Assembly (NCBI GenBank): GCA_020543525.1 | Contig: JAHYIO010000003.1 | Location: 1 to 64,000 of the forward strand | Direction: 5' to 3' | DNA length: 64,000 bases | From: Coriolopsis trogii | Lineage: Eukaryota > Basidiomycota > Agaricomycetes > Polyporales > Polyporaceae | Shown: one piece after another, positions 9,970 through 21,838 of the stretch | How positions within the stretch are numbered: the first letter of the stretch is position 1 | How the letters are laid out: every line of letters starts with the position of its first letter | The notes under the pieces: model-generated | Told to the model about the DNA's origin: nothing | Seen by the model: the letters and a program-made list of their open reading frames with translations, nothing else | Database searches by the model: none | Program-made: the position numbers and the translations under genes

Positions 9970-10520
9970 ATATGGGCGAGGGAGGCGAGGGCCCGTTTGG
10001 AGTTCGCCCTCTCGCCGTCGTATGGTCACCGTTTGAAGGCTCCGCCCTCTCTCCCCGCCCGCCCCTTCTTGCTCTCTTCTCCCCGCCTAGCCCTGAGCCG
10101 TCACAAGGATACCGCCTGGAGTATGTCTCCCCCCGCCCCGCCCCGCCCGCCCTCCCCGCCCAGAGCTGACCTTATCGCGCCCGTTGCAGATCTCGCGACC
10201 CTTGCCGGCTTCTCTCCATCCGCCCCCTCCCCCCACGCAAGCAAGTTCTCCAGCCTTTCAAACCATCCCTCTCTAGTACGCTCAGAGTCTCGACTCGCGA
10301 CTAGCTTCTCCGCCCCCCAAGCCATCGACTGTGCAGACTCGTCCCATCACACCCCCAGCTCCCCTCCTCCAGCAAGTCGGTTTCCGCTGATCTCCATCGC
10401 GTGCCCGTCTCTGCCCACCCGCCTTCGACGACTCCCTGTAAAACGCCCACGCCTCTCCCATAGACGGTCCTGCACCCCCTTATCGCCCCCCTCTCAGCTG
10501 TACGTTTGACTCGCTTCCCA
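9970..10520 (+). promoter_or_regulatory. Pyrimidine-rich promoter/leader of the bHLH gene
   Basis: About 500 bases upstream of the bHLH start become strongly C/T-rich on the plus strand (runs such as CCCCGCCCCGCC and CTCTCTTCTCCCC). Pyrimidine-rich tracts just before the start are characteristic of highly expressed or long-leader fungal genes. A frame with an ATG at 10,123 runs through it. It could be an upstream open reading frame, but its proline/serine content is what such a tract would give by chance. Confidence 0.45.
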
Positions 10521-12012
10521 ATGGCTCTCCCTCTCCCCATCCCCGACTCCCCTTCTGCCGGCAACTCGCCCTCCTCCGACGCCTCAAACGGTCCCCACAC
10601 CCCCGTCTCCCCCTCCAACTCGGTCCAGACTCTCGCCCTCCCCCCGCCCGTCGAAGGCGCTCATCCCCCTCAGACCACCACCCAGAACAACCCTGCTCAG
10701 CCAAAGCGCAAGCCCAGCAGGCGCGCCAACACCGCAGAGCGCAGGGCAACCCACAACGCCGTAGAGAGAGCTCGTCGCGAGACTCTCAACAGTCGCTTCC
10801 TCGTGCGCACCGCCCTATCATTTTCTCACTCCTTTGCGCTAACCCCTTTTGGCCACACAGGATCTCGCCGCCCTCCTCCCCAACCTCTCCCAGATCCGTC
10901 GTCCCTCCAAGTCCTCCATCGTCAACTCCTCCATCGCCCACATCCATGCCTCCCGCAGGCACCGTCTCCTCGCAGCCCGCGAGCTCCGCCTCCTCAAGCT
11001 CGAGTCCGACGCCCTCCGCCGCGAACTCAACGAATGGCGCGACCGCTCCGGCCTCCCCCGCGTCGACGACCCCGTCCGCGGCGAGGCCTTCCAGATGATC
11101 CTCTCGGGCGAGGTCGAGGTCCTCAACGCCGGCCCCATCGAGGAAGAGGGCGCCGACGGCGACTATGACGCCGACGAGTACGGCCCAGACGACTTCCCCG
11201 CCCCCAACCCCCCGGGAGGTATGCTCGACGATATGGTGGACGACATCCGCGGCCCTATCCCCCAGCACCTCCCGCTCTCCAAGTCCGCAGAGGTCAACCC
11301 GTTCGCGCAAACCGTTCCCCACCAGCGCAACGGCCTCCAGCTCCAGACGATCCTCCCCCGCCCCGCCCACGGCCCCCAGACGCCGATGATCGTCCAGAGC
11401 CCCAGCCAGGTCTCGTTCGAGAACCCGGCCATGGCGTCCATGTACGAGCCCCACCCCATGCACGCCCACTTCCCCGCTCAGTACATCCAGCACGGTGTCC
11501 TCCCGCCCTCGATGCACGACGACAAGGCGGCGTGGGGCGCCGCCCAGATGTTCGGTGCGCAGGTCCCCGGCGGACCCGCGCTCTTCACGCCGCCCGCGTC
11601 CTCGCACGGTCCGGGCAACGTGTCCCCGATGAACGTCTCGGCCCAGGGCCAGCAGCAGGCGTACTTTATGAGCCTCCAGCGCCAGCAGCAGATGCTCCAG
11701 CAGCAGCGCATGGTCGACGACGCCTCGCCGCCGTCGGGCCCGATCAACGTCCGCCGCGAGCGCAGCGGGAGCATCAACAGCAACGGCAGCGGGTACTCGA
11801 GCCCCGCCAGCAACCCGGGCAGCTACGAGATGCCGAGCGTCATGAACGGCGCTGCGGGCATCCCCCGGCGCATGACGGCCGCAGGTGGCGCGGGCTGGGA
11901 CGACAACATGAACATCGGGATGGGTGGCATGGCTATGGGCATGATGAAGAGCGCACCCATCAGCGTCGGAGGAGGTGGCAACGGTCACGGCTACGCAGCC
12001 ATGATGCTCTAA
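10521..12012 (+). CDS. bHLH transcription factor
   Basis: Two exons, 10,521-10,802 and 10,861-12,012, are joined in phase across a 58-base intron (GTGCGC...CACACAG) and give 477 residues. The basic region and first helix (about 66-94) carry the class-B DNA-contact pattern H78-x3-E82-x3-R86. The intron falls exactly between helix 1 and the loop. Loop and helix 2 follow (PNLSQIRRPSKSSIVNSSIA, then HIHASRRHRLLAARELRLLK), with a leucine-rich helix that could extend dimerisation. The rest is disordered and rich in Pro, Gln (QQQMLQQQ), Gly and Met, as in activation regions. E-box (CACGTG-like) binding is expected from the H/E/R residues. I recall close homologues in many mushroom genomes but know no named pathway. 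The ATG at 10,521 is the first one in frame. A long GC-rich antisense frame on the other strand is a shadow. Confidence 0.9.
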
Positions 12013-13094
12013 ACCCTCCCCATGCCTCCCCCCCCCCGGACTTGTGTCACAGCCGCCTATGCTCGCCCGTCGCCGTCCCTCTCTTTCTCTCGAGTTGTAT
12101 TATTTGATCCGACCGTTATCTATGCTCGCCGCTGCCGGTCGCCGTTTCTGTGTGCGCGCACGAGCACGGCTGTGCTCGTGCTGCCGCCGCAGAGATGTTT
12201 CTTGTGCTATACGCTACGCTACGCATCCGTCGTACTCGATACCAACCCATGTACCATTGCCGACCAGGTCCCGTCCAGTCGTTGTCTGTAAACTTTCCAC
12301 CCACGCTCCCTCATCACTCCACCTCGACGCCCGTTTGTGTGTGTGTGCTCTGTCGCCTGTCGTCGTCTAGACCGTGTACGGTGTCTGATACTACACGTGC
12401 CAGTGTTGACCATTCCAGTTATTGTCGTTATCTGCCGACTGTCGATAGCGTTTCTGTTGAAGAACGAAACCCAGCTTGGGCGCTGCAGACGGTGGCGAAC
12501 TCGTGTCGGACTAGTTCCTTCCACTCGAACGTCCCTCGCGGCACTCGTACGTACCACACCTCCACGCGCCCTGCGCTTGCTTATCCACCGCTCCTCCCCT
12601 CTGACCCCCCACGCTCGCTCGTTCACGTCGCTGATCCATTCCACTCCTTTTGTCGTCTTGTTATTCGCCTATTTGCTTCGGACTTGGATATACCCATGGG
12701 TTGGCGCGACGCGCGTGTCCCCTCGACCGGTCGAGGACACGCGTCGCGCGGTCGTGTACGTCGGCTCCAGGAAAAAAAAGAACGATAGCGTAGTAGTATC
12801 GGTATACAGTAATAGGTGCCTTCGTTTCGTGTCTGTACGGTTCCCTAGGTCTTGGAACGAATAGACTGGATTGTTGGTGCTGGAGCGTTCGCTCTCTTTG
12901 CGAGAGCGCGTGTTTGGTGCGATGCGCGGTTTGTGTGCGCGGGTTGCGGAACGCTCTCCGTAAGGGGCCCGAGAGAGGCGTTGAGGTTGTACCGAGCAAC
13001 CCAGGAAACTCTACGACTGCGTACCTTTTTTAGACGGAAGATAAACTCTTGATCATGAGCGAGAAGGTGTGTAGAGGATGTGTGCAGATCGGTC
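12013..13094. other. bHLH 3' region, no gene seen
   Basis: Short frames exist on both strands with serine/arginine-rich products. No domain was recognised. The stretch is best read as 3' untranslated and intergenic sequence holding the palindrome at 12,703. Confidence 0.45.
12703..12750. other. Near-perfect 48-base palindrome downstream of the bHLH gene
   Basis: The arms read GCGCGACGCGCGTGTCC and the inverted counterpart around the centre CCTCGACCGGTCGAGG; one small asymmetry (GCGCG versus GCG) interrupts perfect pairing. A very stable cruciform or RNA hairpin is possible. An A-rich run (GGAAAAAAAAGAACG) follows at about 12,771, so it may mark a 3' end, but fungal genes do not use bacterial-type terminators. 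Confidence 0.55.
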
Positions 13095-14091
13095 CAAGGG
13101 GGTCGCGGAGATTAAGCGCCCGACAGGGAGTCCATACATACCCCAAGGCCAAGACGTCGACCTGAAAATATTGACCATGCAGATAGACGCTCAAATAGAT
13201 AGCACACTTGCACAGACACCTATGTTATAAGCATCCAAGTCATATGTAGCTACAGATGGATGTAAGAGTTGGATACTGCCATGAGAATGAAATGTAGGGA
13301 GTGCCACGGATTGCAACTTGTGCGCCCGCACCGAACCTGGCACCTACCCTCAACAGTTTGTTGTACCGAGGGTCTCATGCCTTATGATTGGGTATCAAAC
13401 ATATTCCAGTATGTAGCTAGAATAAGGGCAACAACAAGAGAGACAGCGAGCAAACAAGAAAAGGGAGGAAGGACGGGGTGCACTAGTGAGGAAGAGAGCG
13501 TGCATGCAAGGAAAATAGAGAGAACCATGAGGGCGGGAGAGTGACAGATCTATGGAGTGTGCGCCACTGAGGGAGAGCGACGGAGGGAACAAGAGCAACG
13601 GAAGGATATAGATAGCGGGAAGTCTCACCTTTACTTTTGCTACCCTCACCATCCTCGCCATCCTCTCCATCCTCTCCATCCTTGCCATTCTCGCTGTCCT
13701 CGCTGTCCTCGCTGTCCTCGCTGTTCTCACCGTGATGTTCTTGCTCCTTGCAGGTTCGTGATGTTCAGGTTGCCGTCCTTGTGCTCCTCTTCTTCCTCAT
13801 CACCCTGGGCCGGGTGAGATCGTGGAAGGTTGGTTTAGTATGTTCCTCGTGATAGGACACGAAGGACGAAGGAATCTGAGAGAGTGCAGGAAGAGAGAGA
13901 GGAGGAGCCTCGGAGGAGAGAGTTTGAGGTTGAACGACACTTACTCCCCGGCTCGGCTTCTCTACTCTAGATGACATAATTAATACCATATATAGGTAAG
14001 CGCCCGCTTACATACTTACTTACCCCAACCGCTGAGGCTCTTATGAGAAAAAACGACCCGCGTTATACTTCGACATACCGCGACCCCCTTG
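13095..14091 (-). mobile_element. Non-autonomous hAT-type element, copy A
   Basis: This 997-bp element is the inverted counterpart of 56,680-57,667. Both ends carry the 14-base terminal inverted repeat CAAGGGGGTCGCGG. The two copies match along their whole length with only scattered substitutions and a length change in an internal GAGGAC/GAGGAT-type minisatellite (about 13,640-13,730). Inside, on the minus strand, is a 74-codon frame beginning MVLIMSSRVEKPSRG with a strong GTAAGT splice donor inside it. No transposase is encoded. Unlike copy B, no 8-bp target duplication is visible here (left flank GATCGGTC, right flank GAACAATG), so one flank has been lost or rearranged since insertion. Confidence 0.85.
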
Positions 14092-14556
14092 GAACAATGG
14101 ATTGGTGGTAAACCCGGATACTCACCCGTACAATGGCTGATGTTATCGTGCCTTCATTGTTCCTATAATATCCACCACGACGGCTTCGCCCGGGCCACTA
14201 TCAGGGCGGTCATTTTAGAAGAATAGAGAAAGCCCCGGCTTCGCCGGCTGCATACCTTGCTTGCATTTCGTGTATGAGTTTTAGTCCTGGTACCGTAGAC
14301 AGAGCTCGTCGTGTGTGCTGTACAGTGTAGGAAGGTGTGTGCGCTTTGACCGGTGTTGTCCTTGGAACGTGCTGTACACATGGCGTCATTCTCCCAATTT
14401 GATGGGGACAATATGACACGAACTTCAATGTAGACACCCAGTGACACTCTCAATGTGCTGGCTTCGAGACTCGCAACGTAAAAGTACCTCTTTGTAGATG
14501 TAATGATTTGTCTACCACAATCACGCGCATTACCTAGTTCTGCGCACATAGTCCCA
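14092..14556. other. Intergenic stretch, no gene seen
   Basis: Only short frames without recognisable domains lie between hAT copy A and the stop of the minus-strand gene at 14,557. Confidence 0.4.
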
Positions 14557-15138
14557 CTAGAACAACCCGGCCATTTCAGCCAAAGGGACGCGAATCCACT
14601 CGGGTTCGGCAATCTCTCCGAGCAGCGCCTTAGCAGCTTCAATTGAGTTCTCCTGATGCGCCTGCCCGAGTGAGCGCACTGACGAGTTCGACCCAACGGA
14701 TACTATGCATGGCCCCGAGGTGGTGTCCAGGGAGGGGCTAGACCTGCGAGCCGTCAGCGAAGGACGTAGGAAGACGGGGACACTGACACATTGGCTCCCT
14801 TAAATTTTGCTTGGAAGGGTCTCCTGATGCGCTCCTTGAACACGTTCATCGGTTCACCTTGGCCAAGGCGCGCCTCAAACTCCTCCGACGTATACGACCA
14901 ACCAAGGATGTACATCGGCGGCCACATATTCTCCACCGTGTAGGACATGAGAGGAGGTTCGCAATGCCGGGGAAGGCGTGCGGGAAAGACGTCAAGATGC
15001 TCGCCCGGCATAGGCGTCGTTGGCTTCGCTCGAGACTGAGTATGGGCATAGGCCTTGTTGATGTTGCTATAGCTAGTTGCCAAATGAGTTTTGAGAAGGT
15101 TATCCGGAGTATACGACTCACTCTACAGCAGTAGCCAT
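14557..15138 (-). CDS. Hypothetical protein, three predicted exons
   Basis: I infer ATG 15,138 with a 17-base first exon, a 55-base intron (15,067-15,121, GTGAGT...CTATAG), a second exon encoding a conserved-looking PLMSYTVENMWPPMYILGWS segment, a second intron beginning GTCAGT near 14,774, and a last exon rich in SxEAAKALLGEIAEPEW ending at a TAG (14,557-14,559). The splice phases agree with one continuous frame. No domain was recognised. The start could lie further upstream, joining the exons described at 15,350-16,305 into one gene. Confidence 0.35.
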
Positions 15139-15349
15139 ATCGAACAGCGCCAGGGGATGAGAGGAGGAAAGCGAGGATGGCGGTCAAGGACAAGAAGCGG
15201 GCAAGGACTTCGCTTTCGCGTGCCACGGGTGACTTATGTACGTCATCCGGATCAATCAATTGTGACAGTTCGACGTCACGGTCCCAGCTTATAGCCGGGT
15301 ATAACTCTCGCAATTCGAGAGACCTATTGTTCAAACAATGGGCAGGGGA

Positions 15350-16305
15350 GGTCAAGCAAAATCATGGTTTGCCACTTCTTCTCTCCTTGCTGTACTTCAT
15401 CCCACGCCGCCCTGAACGTCTTCAGCTTTCTGAAAGCTTCGGACAATGGTTTGAATGTATGGAAGGACCCGACTTGATCAAGACGCGCTGCCCCATCTGT
15501 GCTTGGTGGAACGTTATAGGTGAAGCTTGCGTCTTCATTGTAGTCAGCTGCATAAAATCTTGGTCCATATCACCAAGAATTAACCTGGTATTGTCCTCGC
15601 ATTGCCTTTGCCAGGGGCTAACCCTTATGCGACTGTACCTCCGTTGTCGCGGAAGTCATCGTGAACACCTTACCGGTGGCTATCAGATCTCACCCAGGCC
15701 ACTTCCATCTTCCGTACTACTAACACGCTTTCGCATTGTGACTCACAATATCCATGATTTCTCCATGAAGATTACGCGTTAACTACGCAGGCGGTCTCCG
15801 CAGCCCATACTTCGCACCAGGAACGAAAGGGCATAGTAGCCATGCATTCTTGGTAGACAATCATACTGGGATTCGCCCGAGCGCCCTTTGTACACCCTTC
15901 CGTGAGGCCATGGTTCGTCTTCCGACCCCATTTCGTGCGTGAAGATGTGCCGATTCTAGCTGCAAGGGGAATAGTCATCGTGCGCTCCAGTCGCAGCCGA
16001 AATGCCCGACGCACCTTGACCTCGGCTTTCCGTCCTGAGGTCGAACGTCGCGGGGTTTGGGCATTGTTCTCCTGCGCGGTCGGCCCTCCCGAGCATCCGC
16101 GAGAAGCGGAAAGACCCACACGCGGTAAGAGCGCGCGGTGCAGACGAGTACCGGTACCCCAGGATCCAGCTTCGACGCCCTCCTCATTGTTCGCGCCAAT
16201 CGAGGGAGTCGACTTGTATTCAGACAATCGATGGAGGTTGTGATCAGACGCGCGCAGACGCTCCTTGGCAAGGGGTAGGATGGAGGGCTGGGTCAAGGAT
16301 CTCAT
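15350..16305 (-). CDS. Possible upstream exons of a hypothetical gene
   Basis: On the minus strand, 15,772-16,305 is open from an ATG with protein-like composition. About 15,350-15,560 reads TFKPLSEAFRKLKTFRAAWD followed by EVQQGEKKW, which looks coding, and a short intron (GTTAATTC...ATGCAG) would link it to an upstream NARTIPA segment. Splice choices between these pieces are not certain. They may belong to the gene at 14,557-15,138. No family was recognised. Confidence 0.3.
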
Positions 16306-18915
16306 ACCTGTGGTCCAGTCAGATTGGCCTTCGAATCAGTGGACCAGCGCGAGGGACTCGCCGACCAAGATGACAGATGGGCCGCCGGCCAACCCTTGCC
16401 TTCTGTAAGTCGGGATTGAGAACATTGCGAGGGAAGCAGCAGGTGGTGCCTACGTGCGCGCGCCAACGCACGCTGCGGGGGTAGCCGCGAGCCCGAGAAG
16501 ACGTCGACAAATTGTACATGGTGAGTGTGTTGTCTGGTTGCAGTCTGTTCGCGTCCTGACTTTGTTTTTTCAGGGCCTTTTGCACGGTAACAGATCGTCG
16601 CAGCCTCCGCTCGTGACGTTATAAAAGGAATCACAAGGGAGTCGATAAATGAGCGTCGCGAGGGAGCATTGGCGTGAAACATACACAAAGACGGCTGGTG
16701 GCGCTACATCCCGACGTCAACGAGGAGGACGGTGAGAGACAAAGTTTGGACTGACGCAGGAGGGAGCCCGGGGGCGGGGACGTCGGCGAGAACGGCGAGA
16801 AGGCGATCACGAGATGGTCTGACGAGATGCGAGCCGGCTCGTTCCTGCCGCTTTCGTTCGCCTACTCCCACCCGCCAGAGCTTGGGATGATGGGTCGCTG
16901 ATCGACGGCCGTACTTGCACACACGGGACACGGACGGCGGATGGGGAACAAGGGACGAACGACGACGAGGACGACAACGACGACGACGACGACAACGACG
17001 ACGACGACGGAGGACGATCCCGCTCTGTCGTCGGATCCCCATCCAGCCCTAGGCCTGTCCTCTCTTGCTCCTCCTCTTCTCTCCCCGCGCAACCTACCCC
17101 TGCCTGTGCGCCCCTCCCCATTCCGCGACTTCTCGGCCCGCACGCGCGACAGCGAAACGCCGCGGACGATCCACTCGCAGCTGCGCGCGGAAACAGCAGC
17201 TGTCGAAGAACGAAGACCCAAAGGCGACAAGCAGGGCCCGACGCGATGGCCTCTCCGGGGAAGGACGAGGTTACCCCGCTTGGGTCCTCTTTTCTCTCGC
17301 TCTCCCAAGATCTGCCCGCAGTGCCTCTTCTCGTTCTCTACAGCTCCCGCCGCTAAACTTAACAGAGGCGCGTACGCCAGACAAGCAAATCACCCCCCCC
17401 TTCGCTGCTTGGGCCCTATGAGACAGATCCCCGGCCAAGTAGGTCGGCTGATCAGCGACGATGGAGCGGATCGGCAGGAAGAGTTCGCTCGTCCTCCGAC
17501 AGCATCAACGTTGAGCTAAACGTATACGCCCCGACAGCAGCTTCCCCCGGCACGAGCCTTTTCGACCCTCTGCGTTCCCACCGCCGTCGAGCTCGAGGAC
17601 CCCTCGTTCTATGCACGGAACGTCACCGCGTCATTCGCCCTGATCGCTTCGGACGTATTATGGGCCACGGGCCGCCAGCTTGTCAGGTTCGCAGTACGTG
17701 TGGCGAGGTTCGCCGTCGAGCGAGACCTCCTCATGACGCATTCCGACGGATCTGGCGTCCTCCCGCGGTAGACTGCCCACGCCCAGCATGACGCACAGAC
17801 CCTTACCAGACGGGCAAATACCTTACGAACCCTCCCTCCGACAATGCATTGAGCGGACATGAACGCGGACGCTGTGCACATCCTCCACCGCACGCTCCGG
17901 TCCTTCTCCCCCGGGCTGCGACCAGCGGTCTGCATATAACCACTATCGGCACTTCCGGCGTCCTCGGCGTGAACTCTGGGAGACAGAACGCCGTCGGCGT
18001 CCTACCCGCAGGCTGTACACAACGATGTGAGCATACCGGAGAATCCGAGAAGCGAGCGCGAACACGTACAACATATGATATTCAAAGACGTCGGGGAGGA
18101 ACGCGTCGGGCGGGCCAGGTTACGCTGCTTCCTTGGAGCACGCTTCAATTATCACGGACAGGTCTTCGAGAAGTTCCAGTACGAGCCCCATGTGTACCTG
18201 CATCATCAAATTCACTAGACGCTACTGACCGGCCGAGGTACGAGGTCACAACTGCAAGCCTACAGAGTATGATCCCCATCGCGAGACGACGTCGACACGA
18301 GTACGAGCGTCGAGGCCGCCCCTGGCATGGCTTGACGCAACGGCTGACGACGGATGCATGCATGGAGAGAAGGCGTGATGGTCGTCTGTCGAGCACGCGG
18401 TTCATTCTGCTTCATTACGTGTGGTCGGCCGTCCGCGCACGCTAATGCGGTCGTGCCTGGCGCATCGCCGTCACGAGTGGCCACAGGTAGCCATGGACGA
18501 GGACGCATGGTGCGTCGTACGAGTCTGTGCAAAGTCTCTTTAGCTTCCTAGCTTCCGACTCGATCAATTAGTAGCAGCCGAGAGCGCAACGCGTGGTGCA
18601 AAGCTTGCGATACGAACTAATAGCCCAGCACCGCTTGCGGTTCCAAGGTGTACGACAGTCGCGTAGGAGGATCGATCTTGTCCGGCAGGCCAATCGTCAC
18701 ACAACTCCGTTCGATGCGTTCAGGAACGCCAAGGCATGTGATTGTGCATCGCTTCTAGCCTGGGGGTGTATACATTCATACGGCAAGCGAGCAACGCAGA
18801 TCGCAATCTCGTGCGACGCAGCATGTGTAAACCCCTGAAGCAGCGATATGAGCGGACACAAGCGATCTCGCACTGCTCAACGTCACCTCTCGCATGCCCG
18901 CTCCCAGTCCTCAGG
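16306..18915. other. Gene-poor stretch with a (GAC)n microsatellite
   Basis: No convincing gene was found. At 16,954-17,016 an almost pure GAC/AAC triplet tract produces threonine or aspartate/valine runs in different frames. Overlapping arginine-rich frames on both strands are most likely chance products of GC-rich DNA. Confidence 0.45.
16954..17016. repeat. GAC triplet microsatellite
   Basis: Roughly twenty tandem GAC units occur with occasional AAC and GAG variants. It is a simple-sequence tract that creates spurious open frames around it. Confidence 0.85.
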
Positions 18916-20467
18916 CTACGACGACACACAGGCTGATAGGCCTTCCTGCACCTCAGCATCCACATGTTCGGTCGTGTACCACGCGCCATCAGCGCCCTTC
19001 TCCCACTCGAACTCGTTCGTGAACGCCACGAGCCGGAGCCCAGGCGCACACCGCTCATACACGGCGAGCAGCTCCCGCTGCAGACCCACATCCCGCGCGA
19101 ACCAGCAGCACACCCGCCAGTCCGCCCGTCTCTGCGTCGCGTCGGGCATCAGGAGCGTCTCCAGCCTCGGGAGGCGCACGAGCAACTCCGGGCCCAGCTC
19201 GAACAGTTCATCCTGTACAAAACGCAAGACATCAGTCCAGCCTTCCAACGCATCCTCGATCCTGGCAAGGGCGCGTCCGCATACGCACCCTCGTCGGCTC
19301 CACCTCAAACATCATGAGCAGCTTCTCCAGGTGTCCGAGCGTGCCCACCGTGCGCAGCAGCGCCCCGAGGTCGAGCCGCTCGACGACGAACCGGAGATCT
19401 CTGATCGGCACCGCCGAGTACTGCAAGTGCCCAAAGTCGTCCTCGACGCCCGCCAGCGGCGGCGCCTCTTCTTGGAGCGCGACCCCGTTCCGCTCGTGCC
19501 GAGCCTCGTTCAGGACGACGGTGTGGATGGCACGCCGATGCGCCGCCGGGACGCGCGCGGGGAGGAGCGCGGGCAGCTGGATCACGGAGCAAGAGATCTC
19601 CTCCAAGGCCGGGTACGCTGCCTCGGGAATGCTGAGCTGCTCGTACATGTACCGCCCGTAGCTCGAGAGGGCGAGCGAGCGGACGTGGCCCATGGCGGCT
19701 AGCATGAGTGGATGTGTCGCCCCCGTGACTTCTTCGAGGCCCAGGGATCGCAAGGCGGGGAACGCCGTCCCGCCGGGGAACATCCGTTCAAAGAGTTCCT
19801 CCTGGTGCACGCGGAGAGTCAGAGAATGCAGCGACGGCGCAGAGGCCCGCAGGAGCTTGTGGACGACGTCGACGTCGTGTGAGCCCAAGTGATACGGCAC
19901 GGTGAGGTTGACGGCCCGGAGACTGGGAGCGTTCCGCGAGATGTCCTCGACGGAGAGCACGGACTCGCTGGTGGGAGCGTTCCAGTCAAAGGACGAGAAC
20001 GCGAGCTCGATGCGTTCGAGGTGCGGGTGCGGATGGCTGACGAGCGCCACGAGGAAGTGGTTGAAGTCCACGTGTTCGATCTCGGGGCAGCGGAAGTGGC
20101 GAATGTTCTTCATGCTCGGGATGACGGACGTGAGCGCTCTCTGAAGCCTGTTGTTGCTGAACGGAAAGCACGTCCACTCGAGCGTCAGGAACTGCACCAT
20201 CTCGACCAACGGGTCGCGCACTATAGGTGGAGGGGCGATCAGTGTGTTCGCAAGTGTTAGAGCTGCAGTTGGAGAGTGTAGAGCTATGGAGGCATAGAGG
20301 TGGGGTGTGCCTATTTCGTACAGGCATTTACTCGCCAGCACTAATGCCGGAAGGTCTGCCTTGCGAACGAAGGAGGCTATGAGCCGTACGAGTTCGATGG
20401 GCAAGGAGGCTAATTCGAGTGAGGGCGTTGCACGAGACGTGATATCGGAAATAGGCACATTCTCCAT
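18916..20467 (-). CDS. F-box protein with leucine-rich-like region
   Basis: Two exons, 19,289-20,467 and 18,916-19,212, flank a 76-base intron (GTGCGTATG...TGTACAG) and give 491 residues in phase. The N-terminal F-box is seen at about residues 16-60 (LELASLPIELVRLIASFVRK, then ADLPALVLASKCLYE...LY). The rest has repeated hydrophobic blocks such as PSLRAVNLTVP and PSLHSLTLRV, as in the irregular leucine-rich folds common in agaricomycete F-box proteins. Such proteins recruit targets to SCF ubiquitin ligases through Skp1; the target cannot be told. ATG 20,467 is chosen over an in-frame upstream start at 20,569 because the F-box then lies near the N-terminus and the upstream residues are hydrophobic filler. 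This family is very large in mushrooms. Confidence 0.8.
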
Positions 20468-20811
20468 AAAGGACGAGAGAGTATGAGAACAAGGAGGAAG
20501 TGGAGAAGAAGACAGATTGAGATTGAATAAGTAGGCGCTATCGCAGCGCTTATCCAAACCTATGCCCAAACGCGCAGTCGCTCTCGAAACATGAACGTGA
20601 CGCTCTCAGACCACTCATTCGCGAGAGATGCCGTCGGAGGTCAATTCCCGGCGATGAACAGGATGAGGTAGCCTATTAGTACAGTAATGGTCAGTAGGCA
20701 GTTCCGGTTCTGTAAAACCGTCGGTATCAGCGCAAGCCAAGCTGATGAACAAAAGTGAGCTCACTCTACAACCGCGGCCCGGGACGGTAGAGTGAAGCTT
20801 GTATGCCAGGA
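20468..20811. other. Short intergenic stretch
   Basis: It lies between the F-box start and the 3' end of the first thioesterase gene and presumably contains the F-box promoter. No other feature was seen. Confidence 0.4.
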
Positions 20812-21647
20812 TCAGAGCTTGGGTTGCGAAGGGGCCATCTTGTTGTGAACGCCGGTCATGCATAGTCGCTTGTTCGTAACGTCCCAAATCTGCACAACGC
20901 GTAACAAGGGACGCATTTCATAATCGGACCCTTTGACATGAAGTTCTCGTACCTCCGTGATTGTCGACACCGTTCTTCCGCCCAACGCGACGGTCCTGTT
21001 GACGATCTCGAGCGTCACCCCACTGCGTGGAATGCGGGAGTCCCCGTAAGAACGCATGCCGGTGGGAAAAGCGGAGGTGAGAATGTGCGCTCGAAGAAAG
21101 GAAGCGCGGTAGCAGACTTACGCAGGAGCGGGCGCGTGGAAGGTGGTGTTCAACGCCTGTGAGACAAAGTGGCTCGGTTTTCCCATCACTTCCGCGAGTA
21201 CGGCGAGCGCAACGGAAGAGCATCTGCGACGGCGACCAGTGTCCGGGTCAGATCCAATTGCGACGGCGGGGAACTTGGCGGGGCGCGGACAAGAGGGCGG
21301 GGATGGAACTCACATGTCGATGAGGTAAACTGCACACCCGCCGTGCATGTTCCCCGCAATGTTCGTCATGTCTGCAGCACATGGCGCGTCACGACGCGGT
21401 GCAACCCAGGGGTGGCAATCGAGAAGACTCGGTGCGTACCTTCGTCGACAGTAATCTCGTAGGTCACCGTTGCCTGCAGCTTCCCGTCCTTCTCCCGCTT
21501 CGAGACGGCCATCTCCTTCAGCACGAGCCTGCTCCCGGTCGACCGCGCAAACTTGCCGCGGACGAGGACGAGTTCGGAGAGCTTCACGATCTTGCGCTGC
21601 ACCTCGGGCGGGACGCCCTTGTATACGACATTGTCATTGTTGAGCAT
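20812..21647 (-). CDS. Hotdog-fold thioesterase (PaaI/THEM2-like), copy 1
   Basis: Five exons (21,440-21,647; 21,314-21,371; 21,122-21,223; 20,953-21,022; 20,812-20,889) join in phase with GT-AG introns to give 171 residues. The hotdog signature is split over exons 2 and 3: NxxGNMHGGCAVYLID, then ICSSVALAVL. The Asp in the segment after HGGC is the usual catalytic acid of PaaI-like enzymes, which hydrolyse acyl-CoA thioesters. FHAPAPAG, then TVALGGRTVSTITE and IWDVTNKRLCMTGVHNKMAP form the later strands. The cytosolic role and the natural acyl group are unknown. It is adjacent and parallel to a diverged second copy. The two share exon boundaries and phases, so they are tandem paralogues. Confidence 0.88.
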
Positions 21648-21838
21648 GGGGACCGAGAGCGAGCGGTGGGGGATGGTGAGAGCTGGACATGTCGACGACG
21701 GCGAGAGACAAGTGCGGGGTAGCCACTAGCGCCCACTGAGGTCCCGGTCCGGTCTCCTGCCCGGAGCCCATCCGTATGTGTATTCACAAGCTCTCGACAG
21801 AGCGAGCCTGTGCTCTATCATATTAGCTAACATACAGT

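Noticed and set aside
10786..11988. 400-codon minus-strand frame antisense to the bHLH gene
   Set aside because: It is the complement of the bHLH exon 2 in very GC-rich DNA, with Val/Ala/Arg/His-rich product and no domain.
13557..13817. Histidine/proline-rich frame in hAT copy A
   Set aside because: It is the translation of the element's internal minisatellite on the non-coding strand.
16941..17519. Poly-threonine protein from the GAC tract
   Set aside because: The frame is produced by a triplet microsatellite; no splice structure or domain supports it.
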